11,671 bases of DNA from Coemansia sp. RSA 1804 (Eukaryota > Kickxellomycota > Kickxellomycetes > Kickxellales > Kickxellaceae): contig JANBTH010000762.1 of NCBI GenBank assembly GCA_027578815.1, forward strand, positions 1 to 11,671. Reading direction: 5' to 3'. Under the pieces are notes generated by a model. It made no database searches. It saw only the letters and a list, made by a program, of their open reading frames with translations, and was not told where the DNA came from. This document shows positions 1 through 8,161 of the stretch, piece after piece; positions within the stretch are counted from its first letter, which is position 1, and each line of letters opens with the position of its first letter. The position numbers and the translations under genes are program-made.

Positions 1-110
1 GAAGCGTGTTAAAGTAGAGCATATTTTTCTTGTCAGGCATTGCAATTCTGGCTGTTTCCATATATTGGGTTTTCTTAAAAGACGTATTTGTTTTGTTTGC
101 TATTCGCAAG

Positions 111-1589
111 ATGTTATTCCTAAATATGACCATTATTTCCTTGATTAAAGTATTATGTTCTGTGCTATGGATACAGATTGTCATTGCAAGTGATTCCCGG
201 GGAGCTTTTTTAAACCTGGATCTTGGAGATGTGCCACAGAATGTCCTTGATAGCGGGATCCTTGATGACACAGCTGTCTTTGGATATGCATTCGAGTACA
301 GCATCGACCCAAAAAAGATTCCTTGGGGCTCGCTTACTCATTTGATTCTGGCTTTCCTTAACGTCGATTCCGCGGGCAACGCAAGCTTCAGCAACAAAGA
401 CCATCTGCAAAGTGTGGTTAAGACGGCCCATACGAAAAACGTCAAAGTGCTTGCTTCTGTTGGAGGCAGTGGCGTCGGGTCAACAGCAATGGCAAATGCA
501 TTGAGCACCAACGCTACACGGGCAAACCTTGCAATGTCGCTTGCCGATATTACTGATCAGTATAACCTTGACGGAGTGGACTATGACTTTGAGTTTCCTG
601 AGAACATTAATCAGATCCAAAACCTGTACCAAGGGCTGTTGGACATGCGGTCGGCATTCGATTCTAAATTTAGCAAGGGGAGCAAAATGCTGACGATGAC
701 ACTATACTCCTCAAAGGGGCAGCTCGGACCAAACGTACCAAAAGTAGACGCAAAGCCATTTTCTGACATTGTAAACTATGGCCTCCTCATGTCGTATGAC
801 TTTTTTGGCAGCTTTTCCGAGATCACTGCGCCGAACTCGCCGTTTTTTGATGTTCCTGGCTATCCTGGACTGTCCTTCACATCTTCCATCTCGGCGTGGC
901 TTGGTGCAGGCTGGGCGCCGGAGAAGCTAGTTGCCGGGCTTCCTTATTACGGACGCACTGCCACCATGCAGGCCGGCATACTGCCCACCACACAGTTCAT
1001 GCCAAATTCTGGGGCTGCGCCTCCAGGAGGGCCAGTGAGCAAGATCCCTGGCGCATGGACATGGCTTGATCTGCGCGATCCAAACGATGGCGCTCTTAGG
1101 ACGCCTGCAGTGTCGCAGAATGGCTGGCAGCGCTTTTGGGACAGCACCACTGCAACGCCATGGCTGTTTCATAACGTCTCCGGCACATACATTGGGTACG
1201 ACGACGTTGATTCGCTCACCATCAAGACCAACCACATCATCACCAAGGGTCTGGCAGGTGCTATGGTGTGGATGGTGCCATATGACTACATGAACGAGCT
1301 CACCGCTGTTATGCAGAACTACACGTCTGTTTGCAAGCACATTGCCAAGCAGGCAAGTCTGAGCGAGAGCCAAGATAGCTCTGGCTCTGATTCTGACTCT
1401 GGTGCCGAAACAGACAAAGACGACGGCACCACTACCGACAGCAAGACAAAAGACAATCAGAGCACAGCCAACACCAGCACCCATGGCTCAGATCCTGGTG
1501 TGTCAAGCATCGGTGTCCATTGGTGCCACTCTTCTAAATTATATTCCATAGCATTGCTTTGCACAATCACCATCTTGTTTCTTCCTTAG
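111..1589 (+). CDS. GPI-anchored family 18 chitinase (chitinase A)
   Basis: Predicted secreted GH18 glycosidase that would hydrolyse beta-1,4-linked GlcNAc at the cell surface; 492 aa from the first in-frame ATG (111). An in-frame TAG lies at 15-17. ATG 126 is an alternative start, and both have A at -3. A hydrophobic signal segment runs to about residue 27. GH18 landmarks are SVGG (116-119), the catalytic DxxDxDxE as DGVDYDFE with proton donor E161, MSYD (227-230) and the barrel-closing Trp W387. The usual DWEYP is changed to DFEFP, and the FGSW of chitinase B is FGSF here, but all acidic catalytic residues remain. After the barrel come C408, a Ser/Thr/Asp-rich linker, C472 and a 16-residue hydrophobic C-terminus typical of a GPI-attachment signal. 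Several N-glycosylation sequons (NAS, NAT, NVS, NYT) are present. It is a diverged tandem paralogue of the gene at 4091. The family is certain; activity and substrate (chitin, chitooligomers or another GlcNAc polymer) are not shown. Confidence 0.93.
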   Translation: MLFLNMTIISLIKVLCSVLWIQIVIASDSRGAFLNLDLGDVPQNVLDSGILDDTAVFGYAFEYSIDPKKIPWGSLTHLILAFLNVDSAGNASFSNKDHLQSVVKTAHTKNVKVLASVGGSGVGSTAMANALSTNATRANLAMSLADITDQYNLDGVDYDFEFPENINQIQNLYQGLLDMRSAFDSKFSKGSKMLTMTLYSSKGQLGPNVPKVDAKPFSDIVNYGLLMSYDFFGSFSEITAPNSPFFDVPGYPGLSFTSSISAWLGAGWAPEKLVAGLPYYGRTATMQAGILPTTQFMPNSGAAPPGGPVSKIPGAWTWLDLRDPNDGALRTPAVSQNGWQRFWDSTTATPWLFHNVSGTYIGYDDVDSLTIKTNHIITKGLAGAMVWMVPYDYMNELTAVMQNYTSVCKHIAKQASLSESQDSSGSDSDSGAETDKDDGTTTDSKTKDNQSTANTSTHGSDPGVSSIGVHWCHSSKLYSIALLCTITILFLP

Positions 1590-1660
1590 CACCACGCCAA
1601 CAAATACCAATAATCAAGTCACCCATATGTCTTGTTAATTCGCCTATTTGGCTTTTCAGC

Positions 1661-1666
1661 AATAAA
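1661..1666 (+). terminator. Poly(A) signal of chitinase A
   Basis: AATAAA lies 72 bases past the chitinase A stop codon, overlapping a second AATAA, and is followed by a T-rich tract. Position and sequence fit a eukaryotic cleavage/polyadenylation signal. The assignment rests on motif and distance only. Confidence 0.5.
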
Positions 1667-2982
1667 TAAGATATTTTTCTTTTAATTGTGGGCTATTTCA
1701 TGTATCACTCAAGCGATATTCGACTGTTTTTTGCCCGTCTATTTGTATTCTGCTCAAACTCATGTACATTGTGCTGCTGAACTTTTAGACATCACCTTTA
1801 TTTTTAGTCTAAATGATGTAATGCATCGTGTTGTTATATTTAGAACGCGGAGTTCTAGCTTGCTGACCAAACCACAAATATAGGTCACATATGCCACACT
1901 TGTGAACAACAAGGTGCTGGACTGGAAGGGTTTTGCGTGCTGGTTGGCACAACACATGTGGCAATAGTAAATAGAGAAAGTAGACAAAGGATCAGGAGAT
2001 GTCCACTACTGTTATTTGCAAAAAACGTTGGTTTTGTATCTAGGCGTAGGCCATAAAAATAAGAGAAATGACAGGAATCCCATTGCGTATTAGCATTTTG
2101 TTTGTTACAATTATCGTTGTGCAAATGAACAGCTCCTCTTCCCAACGCAAATCCGCTATGTCTGCTAACACAGAAATGCTTTTTTTCAAACACCAAACGT
2201 TTTGCAAGCAAGACAGTAAATGATTTTGAAAACGCTGTTAAATTTGAAGAGGGGGAAAAACAACCAGACCCCAAAACGATACCAGATGAAGCCTCCTTCA
2301 AAATCAAAATATTCGCACCCACCCCCTCAGCACAATCACTTTTTTGTTTCGTGTGCTAGTTTTGGTTGTTCTATTTAAAGTTCATTGTCAGATTTCAAAA
2401 TACCAGGGCTTCCAGAAATGACAAGTTCATTCAGTGTAAACCAATGCGCACAAACAAAAAGCTTCAACGTGGCTGTGCAAGAACGGTTGGGAAAACACCC
2501 CCTTGTGCAATAGCAGAAAAGTGCGGAAATCACAAGTGCTAAAGATGGGGCAGATTCAGGGACTGAAAATAGAAAACAAAATAACCAAAAAGTGAGAGCG
2601 CACCTGCACAATCTGAACAAGATATCAAAGAGGACAGCACCGCACACTCGAATAATCGCAAAAGGCGTTGCCACGCTTGACACGAGAGAACAAAAAAACA
2701 ACCCCCGAATAATACGATTATGTTGTTTGTGTGTTTGTTCTGCTCGCCCTTGGCATTAGAAACAGCAAAGTGCGTGTAGATGTTTAGTATAGCTGCAAGC
2801 ATTCATGCTGGGTATACAATCGGCTTTTCTGTCTATGAATAGTGCACATGTAAAAGAGAACGATATATTACAAGTGCTAAACTACAGCGTATGGTATATA
2901 GTGTTTTCACTTGATAGACGCTTGCGCGCCAAACTAGCAACGTTGCTTTAAAAAGCAGACAAATCTCTTTTTTGACCAGATT

Positions 2983-2990
2983 TATAAAAG
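2983..2990 (+). promoter_or_regulatory. Candidate TATA box (TATAAAAG) inside the gap
   Basis: A full TATAAAAG lies about 1.1 kb upstream of chitinase B and is followed by a long T/CT-rich stretch such as often surrounds fungal transcription starts. A splice-donor-like site follows about 240 bases downstream. It could serve a non-coding transcript or a long spliced leader. AT-rich DNA yields such motifs by chance, so confidence is low. Confidence 0.22.
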
Positions 2991-3226
2991 CTTTCCTTCA
3001 AGACTGGTTTTTTGCAGTATTTCATTTTCTTTTAGCGGCTACATGTCTTTTTTTTTCTAATTCAATCGACTGTGTTTACCTTACGGCTTTGTTTTATTTT
3101 TATTTTTTTCTTTGGTTCCACAGCTCTTTATACTGCATTTCTGTACTTTGACATTTCAGTCGGACATTCTCTTGTCGCCTACAATTTCCAGCGTTTGCTG
3201 ATATTGAAAATATTGCTACAGGAAAG

Positions 3227-3414
3227 GTGAGTAAACTATTGTCTAGATGATCAATGAAACGGGATCCACTTTATACTTTCTTTGAATCAACTTTAGCAAT
3301 AGCAAATTTATGTTTTCAAGCTTCTTTTTTTCTGTCTAGCGTTCCCAAATCATTTGTATCTCTAGTCGCCATTCTTTTTTAACATACCAATACTCTAATC
3401 CACATATCCGCCAG
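3227..3414 (+). other. Candidate intron in non-coding DNA
   Basis: The sequence AAAG followed by GTGAGTA at 3227 is a near-consensus 5' splice site. A branch-like CTAAT occurs at 3395-3399, and CAG at 3412-3414 lies 15 bases past its presumed branch A. This would give a 188-base intron. The flanking sequence gives no long open frame after joining, so if real it belongs to a non-coding RNA or an untranslated leader. No box C/D or H/ACA snoRNA could be made out inside. Prediction from motifs only. Confidence 0.2.
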
Positions 3415-3492
3415 TCAATCCACATCTCCAGTCGGCACTAGCAGCTGCCATATAAAGTCACAAACTTAATCACAGGATGTGGCAAGGAAGAA

Positions 3493-3503
3493 CCCCCCCC
3501 CCC
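3493..3503 (+). repeat. Homopolymer run of 11 C
   Basis: Eleven consecutive C residues sit in otherwise AT-rich intergenic DNA. Such runs are length-unstable and prone to sequencing error. No function is evident. Confidence 0.9.
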
Positions 3504-3728
3504 GATGACTTCATTTCAGTGTGATACTAGAAATTCCTTTAACATTGGGTAGGATGATTGTGGCCATCTCTTTTCAAAATCCGTTCTTACAAACACACAC
3601 AGAAATCCACAATAGAGCGGGTTTCTATTTTTGTCTGCTTTTGTGTTACAACCTGGAAACGTACAAAGCGCAGCCTTTTCTAATAAGATACATGCAGTCA
3701 CTATTTTTCCGCTGTTGCTTCAAGTTGG

Positions 3729-3736
3729 TATAAAAG
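3729..3736 (+). promoter_or_regulatory. Candidate TATA box upstream of chitinase B
   Basis: TATAAAAG lies 355 bases before the chitinase B ATG. If used, it would give a leader of roughly 300 bases containing a six-codon upstream ORF (ATG at 3771, stop at 3789-3791). Weaker TATA-like sequences lie at 3451 (TATAAAG) and around 3850. The choice among them cannot be made from sequence alone. Confidence 0.28.
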
Positions 3737-4090
3737 TACTAAAGTCTTCGTAGATTTCGGTAGCACGTATATGAAAACGCTGAATCCGTGAAAAAGAAAA
3801 GTTGCCACAACCGACATTCCTCCCCTCCCTGTTCCCATCTTTTCATCATTTATATACTAACCATTTGGGCATACATACAATCCGACTTTTGTTTATTTGC
3901 CATTAAAGTTGGAATCCTTTACTTTGCATTTGTTTTTCCACTTCTCCAAGCAATAGTCTGGTTTTTTGCTACTTTCTAGAGCATATACGTATACGCTTGC
4001 CAAAACCCTGCAACTACTTTATTTCACAAGACTTAATCGCATAATTCGGGCTGCTCGTCGTATCAAGAACCCAAGGTAGCACCAACAACC

Positions 4091-5560
4091 ATGCTTAATA
4101 TACCATTTGTTTGCACTGGTGCTGGTGCACGCTGCATGGCTCTATACGCAATTACTTTGCATGCTCTTGTGGCGTTTGCATATGCTGCATCAACTTACAA
4201 AGACGGCCGCGTGGTTCTTGGGTACTTTCCAGTCCAGCGCATAACAGACGATATCCCTTGGGATTCACTCACACACGCAAATGTTGCATTTGCCTTTGCA
4301 AGCGACGATGGCTCTATTACATTTGAAGGCAATGTTGTGAACTCGACGCTGACCAGCGAACAGAATGCCATCAACCTTATAACCAAAGGCCAGGAGAGCG
4401 GTGTCAAGATTCTGGTGGCGGTTGGTGGTCAAGGAAACTTTTCCACACATCTAGCGACCGCATTGAGCTCGTCGACGACCAGAGACGCGTTTGTCAGCAA
4501 CTCAATTGCATTCATTAAAAAATACAACCTTGACGGAATTGACGTTGACTGGGAATATCCAAGTAACGAGACGGAGGCCCAGAATCTGCTGTCTGCGCTG
4601 GAATCAATGCAGAGCTCTTTCCAAAAGGAATTTGGCAAAGGGAAAAAGCTGCTGACAATCACCCTCTACAACCATCCCTACCTAGGGCCAAATGTTCCGA
4701 CAGTTGACTACAAGCCGTATGCCGATGCGGTTGACTATGCGTTCACAATGGCCTACGACTACTTTGGAAGCTGGGCCGACTACACAGCGCCCAATGCTCC
4801 GTTTATTGACACGCCATTCTACCCGGGGTCATATAGCAACACAACCGATGCATGGCTTCAGGCTGGCTGGCCTGCAGAAAAGCTGGTAGCCGGGCTTGCG
4901 TTCTATGGCCACTCGTCTGTTGTGTCTGTCGATATGTCACAGAACACGACCAACCAGTTTGAACCTATTCAAAACCATACCAGTATCAACGGTCCTGTGA
5001 GCGGAATTGACGGGACGTGGACATGGCGCGATCTGCGCGATCCAGCAAACGGAGCGCTGTCCAACCCCACCACAGCAAGCTCTGGTTGGGTGCGTACCTG
5101 GGACAACTATACAATGACGCCCTGGGTCTTTAGGGAATCGGACAAGCTCTACGTTGGCTACGATGACATGGACTCTCTGGGAATAAAGATGGACTTTGCG
5201 CTGCGCAAGAAGCTTGCGGGAGTGATGATCTGGGAAATTGGATATGACTACAACAACGAGCTAATGACCTATGTGCGCGACTTTATAAAGAACGTCGACG
5301 ATGGCGAGCCGCTAAGCAACTGTGCGCCTGCCGACAACCAGATAGACCAGATTTACCAGGAGTCGCGCGATCCAAACTTTTACAACCGGCGCGCACTTTC
5401 CAGACGAAGCAACAGCGACGGCGTTCCCGATGCAAGCCAGCCGATATGTGTCTTTGGAAAGGATGGCACCGACTCTGGTGCTCTTGGCCAGCACAGCAGC
5501 AGACTTGGATATGTGGCTGTGGCTGTGACTGTTGCGACCATCCTGGCATCGGTTCTGTAG
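4091..5560 (+). CDS. GPI-anchored family 18 chitinase (chitinase B)
   Basis: Predicted cell-surface chitinase, 489 aa. The ATG at 4091 has a good context (A at -3) and opens a signal peptide whose hydrophobic core (about residues 16-32) ends in an AYA-A cleavage-like site. GH18 landmarks are AVGG (110-113), canonical DGIDVDWEYP with catalytic D153 and E155, MAYD (220-223) and W381 on the last barrel strand. The barrel has no cysteine. The only two in the mature region, C411 and C453, bracket a linker with two dibasic pairs, R433-R434 and R438-R439, which resemble Kex2-type processing sites. A 17-residue hydrophobic tail after a Ser/Gly-rich stretch suggests GPI attachment. Several NxS/T sequons occur. 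Shared blocks such as IPW-SLTH, LGPNVP, AGW-EKLVAGL, DLRDP and GYDD-DSL show it is a paralogue of the gene at 111. No carbohydrate-binding module is visible. The family is certain; the biological role (own-wall remodelling or nutrition) is inferred. Confidence 0.95.
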   Translation: MLNIPFVCTGAGARCMALYAITLHALVAFAYAASTYKDGRVVLGYFPVQRITDDIPWDSLTHANVAFAFASDDGSITFEGNVVNSTLTSEQNAINLITKGQESGVKILVAVGGQGNFSTHLATALSSSTTRDAFVSNSIAFIKKYNLDGIDVDWEYPSNETEAQNLLSALESMQSSFQKEFGKGKKLLTITLYNHPYLGPNVPTVDYKPYADAVDYAFTMAYDYFGSWADYTAPNAPFIDTPFYPGSYSNTTDAWLQAGWPAEKLVAGLAFYGHSSVVSVDMSQNTTNQFEPIQNHTSINGPVSGIDGTWTWRDLRDPANGALSNPTTASSGWVRTWDNYTMTPWVFRESDKLYVGYDDMDSLGIKMDFALRKKLAGVMIWEIGYDYNNELMTYVRDFIKNVDDGEPLSNCAPADNQIDQIYQESRDPNFYNRRALSRRSNSDGVPDASQPICVFGKDGTDSGALGQHSSRLGYVAVAVTVATILASVL

Positions 5561-6056
5561 TGGTGTACACATGTATGGCCCTTGTGTGGTTTGGTTTCCA
5601 ACTGCTGAAAAGCGTTGGCAGTGCTCTAGCTTATCTTCATTTTATTTTATTTTTCGACTTTTTTGACAGTTATATTTTGGCACTTTTTTGGTAATTTGTG
5701 GCCAGTGGAATGCTGTGGAAGGATCAAGAGGGTTGGGGGGCAAATGTCTAGATCGAAATTACATATTTTTTATCTTTTGTGGCTCTTTGCTTCTTTCGTT
5801 CTTTTTCTTTCTTGCTTTCCATACCTTTCTATCTGGTTCTATATTCTCGTATTGCCTGTTTTCATACCATTCATTTAGTTAACTGTATATTTTACATCTC
5901 AATTGGCTTGAGGGTTGTGTCTGTATTGGAAAGCAGACATATTTATATTGTAGCATTGCTTTAGTACTTGCATACTGTACTGGCGCTTTTACACATACGC
6001 TGTTTTGTTTGTTCTGCTTGTTCCTTGTTTCTGCGTGTTAACAAAACCAACCGGGC
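5561..6056 (+). other. Intergenic: chitinase B 3' region and SIS1-like promoter
   Basis: This is 496 bases of T-rich DNA. No AATAAA was found after the chitinase B stop, so its 3' end is unassigned. No clear heat-shock element (alternating GAA/TTC with correct 5-base phasing) is visible before the DnaJ gene, although TTC triplets cluster at about 6011-6032 in wrong spacing. No RNA gene or credible ORF seen. Confidence 0.6.
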
Positions 6057-7124
6057 ATGGGAAAGGACTACTACTCGATTCTTGGTGTCACCAAGGAGGC
6101 CGATGATGATGAGCTGAAAAAGGCGTACCGCAAGCTGGCACTCAAATGGCATCCAGACAGACACAAGGATGATGACAAGGAGCATGCCGAAAAGGAATTC
6201 AAGGACGTCTCTGAGGCATATGAGGTTCTGTCAGATAAGCAGAAGCGCCAGATATACGACCAGTTTGGAGAAGAAGGACTCAAGGGTGGTGTGCCTCCAG
6301 GCGGCGGCGGAGGCGGCGGGTTCCCCGGTGGCGATGGTGCAACCTACACTTTTACATCTGGCGGGCCTGGCGGCGGCTTTGCAGGCTTCAATCCGTCGAA
6401 TCCAGAGGACATATTTTCACAGCTGTTTGGAAGTGGAATCGGTGGGCTTGGCGGGATGGGAGGCCGGAGCTCTCAGTTTATGGACGTTGATGGAGGCATG
6501 AGTGGCGGAGCATTCCAGGGCTTCAGCTTTGGCCCCGGCGGTGCCGGCGGCGGAGGGAGAGGCGGCGGTATCAGAACCAGACGGCCTCAGGAAATAACAC
6601 GTCCGCTGGCATGTACGCTTGAGGAGATATACAATGGCTGCTCGAAAAAACTAAAAGTCACCAGGCGTATCCGCGGCGCTGACGGCACAATAAACCCATC
6701 AGAGAAGATTCTGAAGGTGGACATCAAGGCCGGGTGGAAGGCAGGAACAAAGATCCGGTTTGCAAAAGAAGGAGACAATCTGGGCAACGGCGCCCAGGAC
6801 ATTGTGTTTGTTCTTGAGGAGAAGCCGCACCCGCTGTTTAAGCGCGATGGCGACGATCTAAAGATTGATCTGACTCTGACGCTCGATGAAGCTCTCTGTG
6901 GATTCAGAAAGCCTGTTCAGCTTCTTAGCGGCAAAACCATTCAGGTCAGCAATCCCAACTCTATCATTAGACCTAACCAGATTAGTCGCATGTCCAACTA
7001 TGGCATGCCAGTCTCAAAGCACCCTGGAATGTTTGGCGCGCTTGTCATCACTTACAAGGTTCAGTTCCCCACCTCACTAACCCTGAGCCAGAAGGAGAAG
7101 ATACACGAGGCCCTTACAGAATAG
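6057..7124 (+). CDS. SIS1: Class B (type II) DnaJ/Hsp40 co-chaperone, Sis1/DNAJB1-like
   Basis: J-protein that delivers clients to cytosolic/nuclear Hsp70 and stimulates its ATPase; 355 aa, close to yeast Sis1 and human DNAJB1. The J domain is residues 1-70, with the essential HPD at 32-34. A long Gly/Phe-rich region follows (about 76-175), containing a DIF motif (residues 118-120) of the kind found in class B G/F regions. No CxxCxGxG zinc repeats are present, which excludes class A. Two C-terminal beta domains follow (about 181-262, with LEEIYNGC, and 263-338), then a terminal helix (339-355) matching the family's dimerisation segment. In the second domain the usual GEGMP-like turn reads NYGMP and a normally acidic GDL reads GAL, small deviations without obvious loss of fold. 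Single exon; start context GGGC-ATG-G. It lies 496 bases downstream of chitinase B and is probably functionally unrelated to it. Confidence 0.95.
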   Translation: MGKDYYSILGVTKEADDDELKKAYRKLALKWHPDRHKDDDKEHAEKEFKDVSEAYEVLSDKQKRQIYDQFGEEGLKGGVPPGGGGGGGFPGGDGATYTFTSGGPGGGFAGFNPSNPEDIFSQLFGSGIGGLGGMGGRSSQFMDVDGGMSGGAFQGFSFGPGGAGGGGRGGGIRTRRPQEITRPLACTLEEIYNGCSKKLKVTRRIRGADGTINPSEKILKVDIKAGWKAGTKIRFAKEGDNLGNGAQDIVFVLEEKPHPLFKRDGDDLKIDLTLTLDEALCGFRKPVQLLSGKTIQVSNPNSIIRPNQISRMSNYGMPVSKHPGMFGALVITYKVQFPTSLTLSQKEKIHEALTE

Positions 7125-7198
7125 TTTATTTCTTTGTTGCTGTCCAGATGTTTGCGCTTTTCTAAAGATGCTGCTTCAAAACATATTGCTCGTTTTAA

Positions 7199-7204
7199 AA
7201 TAAA
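7199..7204 (+). terminator. Poly(A) signal of the SIS1-like gene
   Basis: AATAAA begins 75 bases past the SIS1-like stop codon, a distance almost the same as in chitinase A. Motif-based assignment. Confidence 0.5.
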
Positions 7205-7231
7205 GTATTGGTGAAAAAAACGCTGACAATG

Positions 7232-7237
7232 CACGTG
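7232..7237. promoter_or_regulatory. E-box CACGTG, candidate bHLH site
   Basis: The palindrome CACGTG followed by AC gives GTCACGTG on the other strand, the core recognised by Cbf1/USF-type bHLH factors in fungi. It lies about 210 bases before the DR1 start. A six-base motif occurs by chance at moderate rate, so the function is inferred. Confidence 0.3.
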
Positions 7238-7414
7238 ACACGCCCATTAACGACTTGTGCGCCTGTATCGCTGCATGGATGAGTATCTTCAGATTTTTCT
7301 ATTCTTGACACAAGAGACAAAAAAAAGCCCAAGCGCGTTTAATGTCCTACGGTCTTCGCATTTTCATTTTGTTGTTTTGTTTTATTTTTGTATTTTGCCG
7401 CTTTATCATTATAA

Positions 7415-7419
7415 CCAAT
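7415..7419 (+). promoter_or_regulatory. CCAAT box near the DR1 start
   Basis: CCAAT sits 29 bases before the DR1 ATG inside TA-rich sequence. It could bind the HAP/NF-Y complex, but it is closer to the ATG than usual, so chance occurrence is plausible. Confidence 0.2.
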
Positions 7420-7447
7420 ATTTATATTAACTTGTAATCTCAAACGT

Positions 7448-7930
7448 ATGAGCGACCACGACACAAATCCCGCAAACGATGATGAGCTGTCTCTGCCGCG
7501 AGCAACTGTTTACAAGCTGATTGCAGAGATGCTTCCAAAGGACATTGCGTGTGCAAAAGACACCCGAGATCTGCTTCTTGACTGTTGCAACGAATTCATC
7601 CATCTCATTGCCTCGGAATCTAACGAGATATGCGAGAAGGACGCCAAAAAGACCATTGCAGCTGAGCATGTGCTAACTGCGCTTCGTGAGCTCGGGTTTG
7701 AAAAATACATTACTGAGGTTGAGGAGGCATATGATGAGCACCGCAAGCAGCAAACAAAAGACAGGGGTCGCAAGAGTTCGAAACTCAGCCAGCTTGGCAT
7801 GACTGAGGAAGAGCTACTACGCAGCCAGGAACTGCTTTTCGCTCAGGCGCGCATGCGCTATCAAAACCAGCCAGCATCACAAGAACAGCCTGAAAACAAC
7901 GCAGTTACACCCTCTTCTAACAGCACGTGA
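7448..7930 (+). CDS. DR1: Negative cofactor 2 subunit beta (Dr1), histone-fold transcription repressor
   Basis: Beta subunit of NC2, which pairs with the Drap1/Bur6 alpha subunit, clamps TBP on promoter DNA and blocks TFIIA/TFIIB entry; nuclear. It is 160 aa, like yeast Ncb2 and slightly shorter than human DR1. An H2B-type histone fold spans about 14-92, with the family hallmarks LPRATVYKLIAEMLP, the CCNEFIHLIASESNEIC helix and KKTIAAEHVLTAL. After it comes the conserved block GMTEEELLRSQELLFAQAR (117-135), which in the family lies in the repression region. The last 25 residues are Gln/Asn/Ser-rich and unstructured. The start context is weak (C at -3), but no other in-frame ATG precedes the histone fold. 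Single exon. It is the last rightward gene before the convergent junction. The alpha partner is not in this window. Confidence 0.96.
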   Translation: MSDHDTNPANDDELSLPRATVYKLIAEMLPKDIACAKDTRDLLLDCCNEFIHLIASESNEICEKDAKKTIAAEHVLTALRELGFEKYITEVEEAYDEHRKQQTKDRGRKSSKLSQLGMTEEELLRSQELLFAQARMRYQNQPASQEQPENNAVTPSSNST

Positions 7931-8037
7931 GATAGGCTTGCTCAGCCTTTCCATTCATCTCACCATCTGCAAAGGCTGTGGTTTGTACTGTCGGTATGGT
8001 TTTGCTTGTTTTTTTACACTTTTGGTTATATTTCTTA

Positions 8038-8043
8038 TTTATT
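8038..8043 (-). terminator. Candidate poly(A) signal of the pterin dehydratase gene
   Basis: TTTATT on the plus strand reads AATAAA on the minus strand, about 120 bases past the dehydratase stop. It lies between the two convergent genes and inside the presumed DR1 3' UTR. Motif-based. Confidence 0.4.
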
Positions 8044-8161
8044 CAGAATTTCAGACAAAAGCAAAAGCAAGAAAAACTTGCCTTCATCGCACAGGCTTGC
8101 TGGGGTTTTTCTTTTGCATGTCATGCCGGATAATTTGAAATCATATATAGCCAGTTTTCAG

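Larger units (their letters stand above)
1590..4090. other. 2.5-kb intergenic region without a convincing gene
   Basis: This gap separates the two chitinases and is at least five times longer than any other spacer in the window. It is AT-rich. Its open frames are short (at most about 145 codons, on the minus strand at 1885-2322), of odd composition, and resemble no family I recognise. I see no GH18 motif remnants, tRNA, 5S rRNA or spliceosomal RNA signature. It does contain T/CT-rich tracts (about 3020-3120), three TATA-like elements (2983, 3451, 3729), a strong splice-donor-like sequence at 3227, an 11-base C run at 3493 and a 10-base palindrome TATACGTATA at 3984-3993. The right part presumably includes the promoter and leader of chitinase B. 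A non-coding transcript or an eroded gene is possible. Confidence 0.7.
7125..7447 (+). other. Intergenic: SIS1 3' region and DR1 promoter
   Basis: This is 323 bases between two rightward genes. It holds an AATAAA (7199-7204), a CACGTG E-box (7232-7237), a CT/T-rich tract (about 7365-7395) and a CCAAT (7415-7419) close to the DR1 start. No RNA gene or credible ORF is visible. Confidence 0.6.

Noticed and set aside
30..110. N-terminal extension of chitinase A upstream of 111
   Set aside because: The open frame from 30 starts with TTG, not ATG, and the residues are hydrophobic AT-rich translation. A normal signal peptide starts at 111 or 126.
1841..1857. Small hairpin TAGAAC/GTTCTA with 5-base loop
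   Set aside because: Only six pairs, isolated, and expected by chance in a region of this length.
1813..1868. Box C/D snoRNA-like ATGATGT and CTGA in the gap
   Set aside because: Box C is imperfect, spacing is short, and no terminal stem could be formed.
1885..2322. 145-codon minus-strand ORF in the chitinase gap
   Set aside because: No recognisable domain, odd composition and no supporting context. Long frames of this size can occur by chance over 2.5 kb.
3521..3979. Two plus-strand ORFs of 63-70 codons before chitinase B
   Set aside because: They are Phe/Leu/Cys-rich translations of T-rich DNA with no family resemblance, and are probably promoter or leader sequence.
6011..6032. Heat-shock element before the SIS1-like gene
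   Set aside because: TTC triplets are present but spaced 6 and 5 bases apart rather than in the phased HSE pattern.
7775..7790. tRNA B-box-like GTTCGAA
   Set aside because: It lies within conserved DR1 codons, with no A-box or cloverleaf around it.
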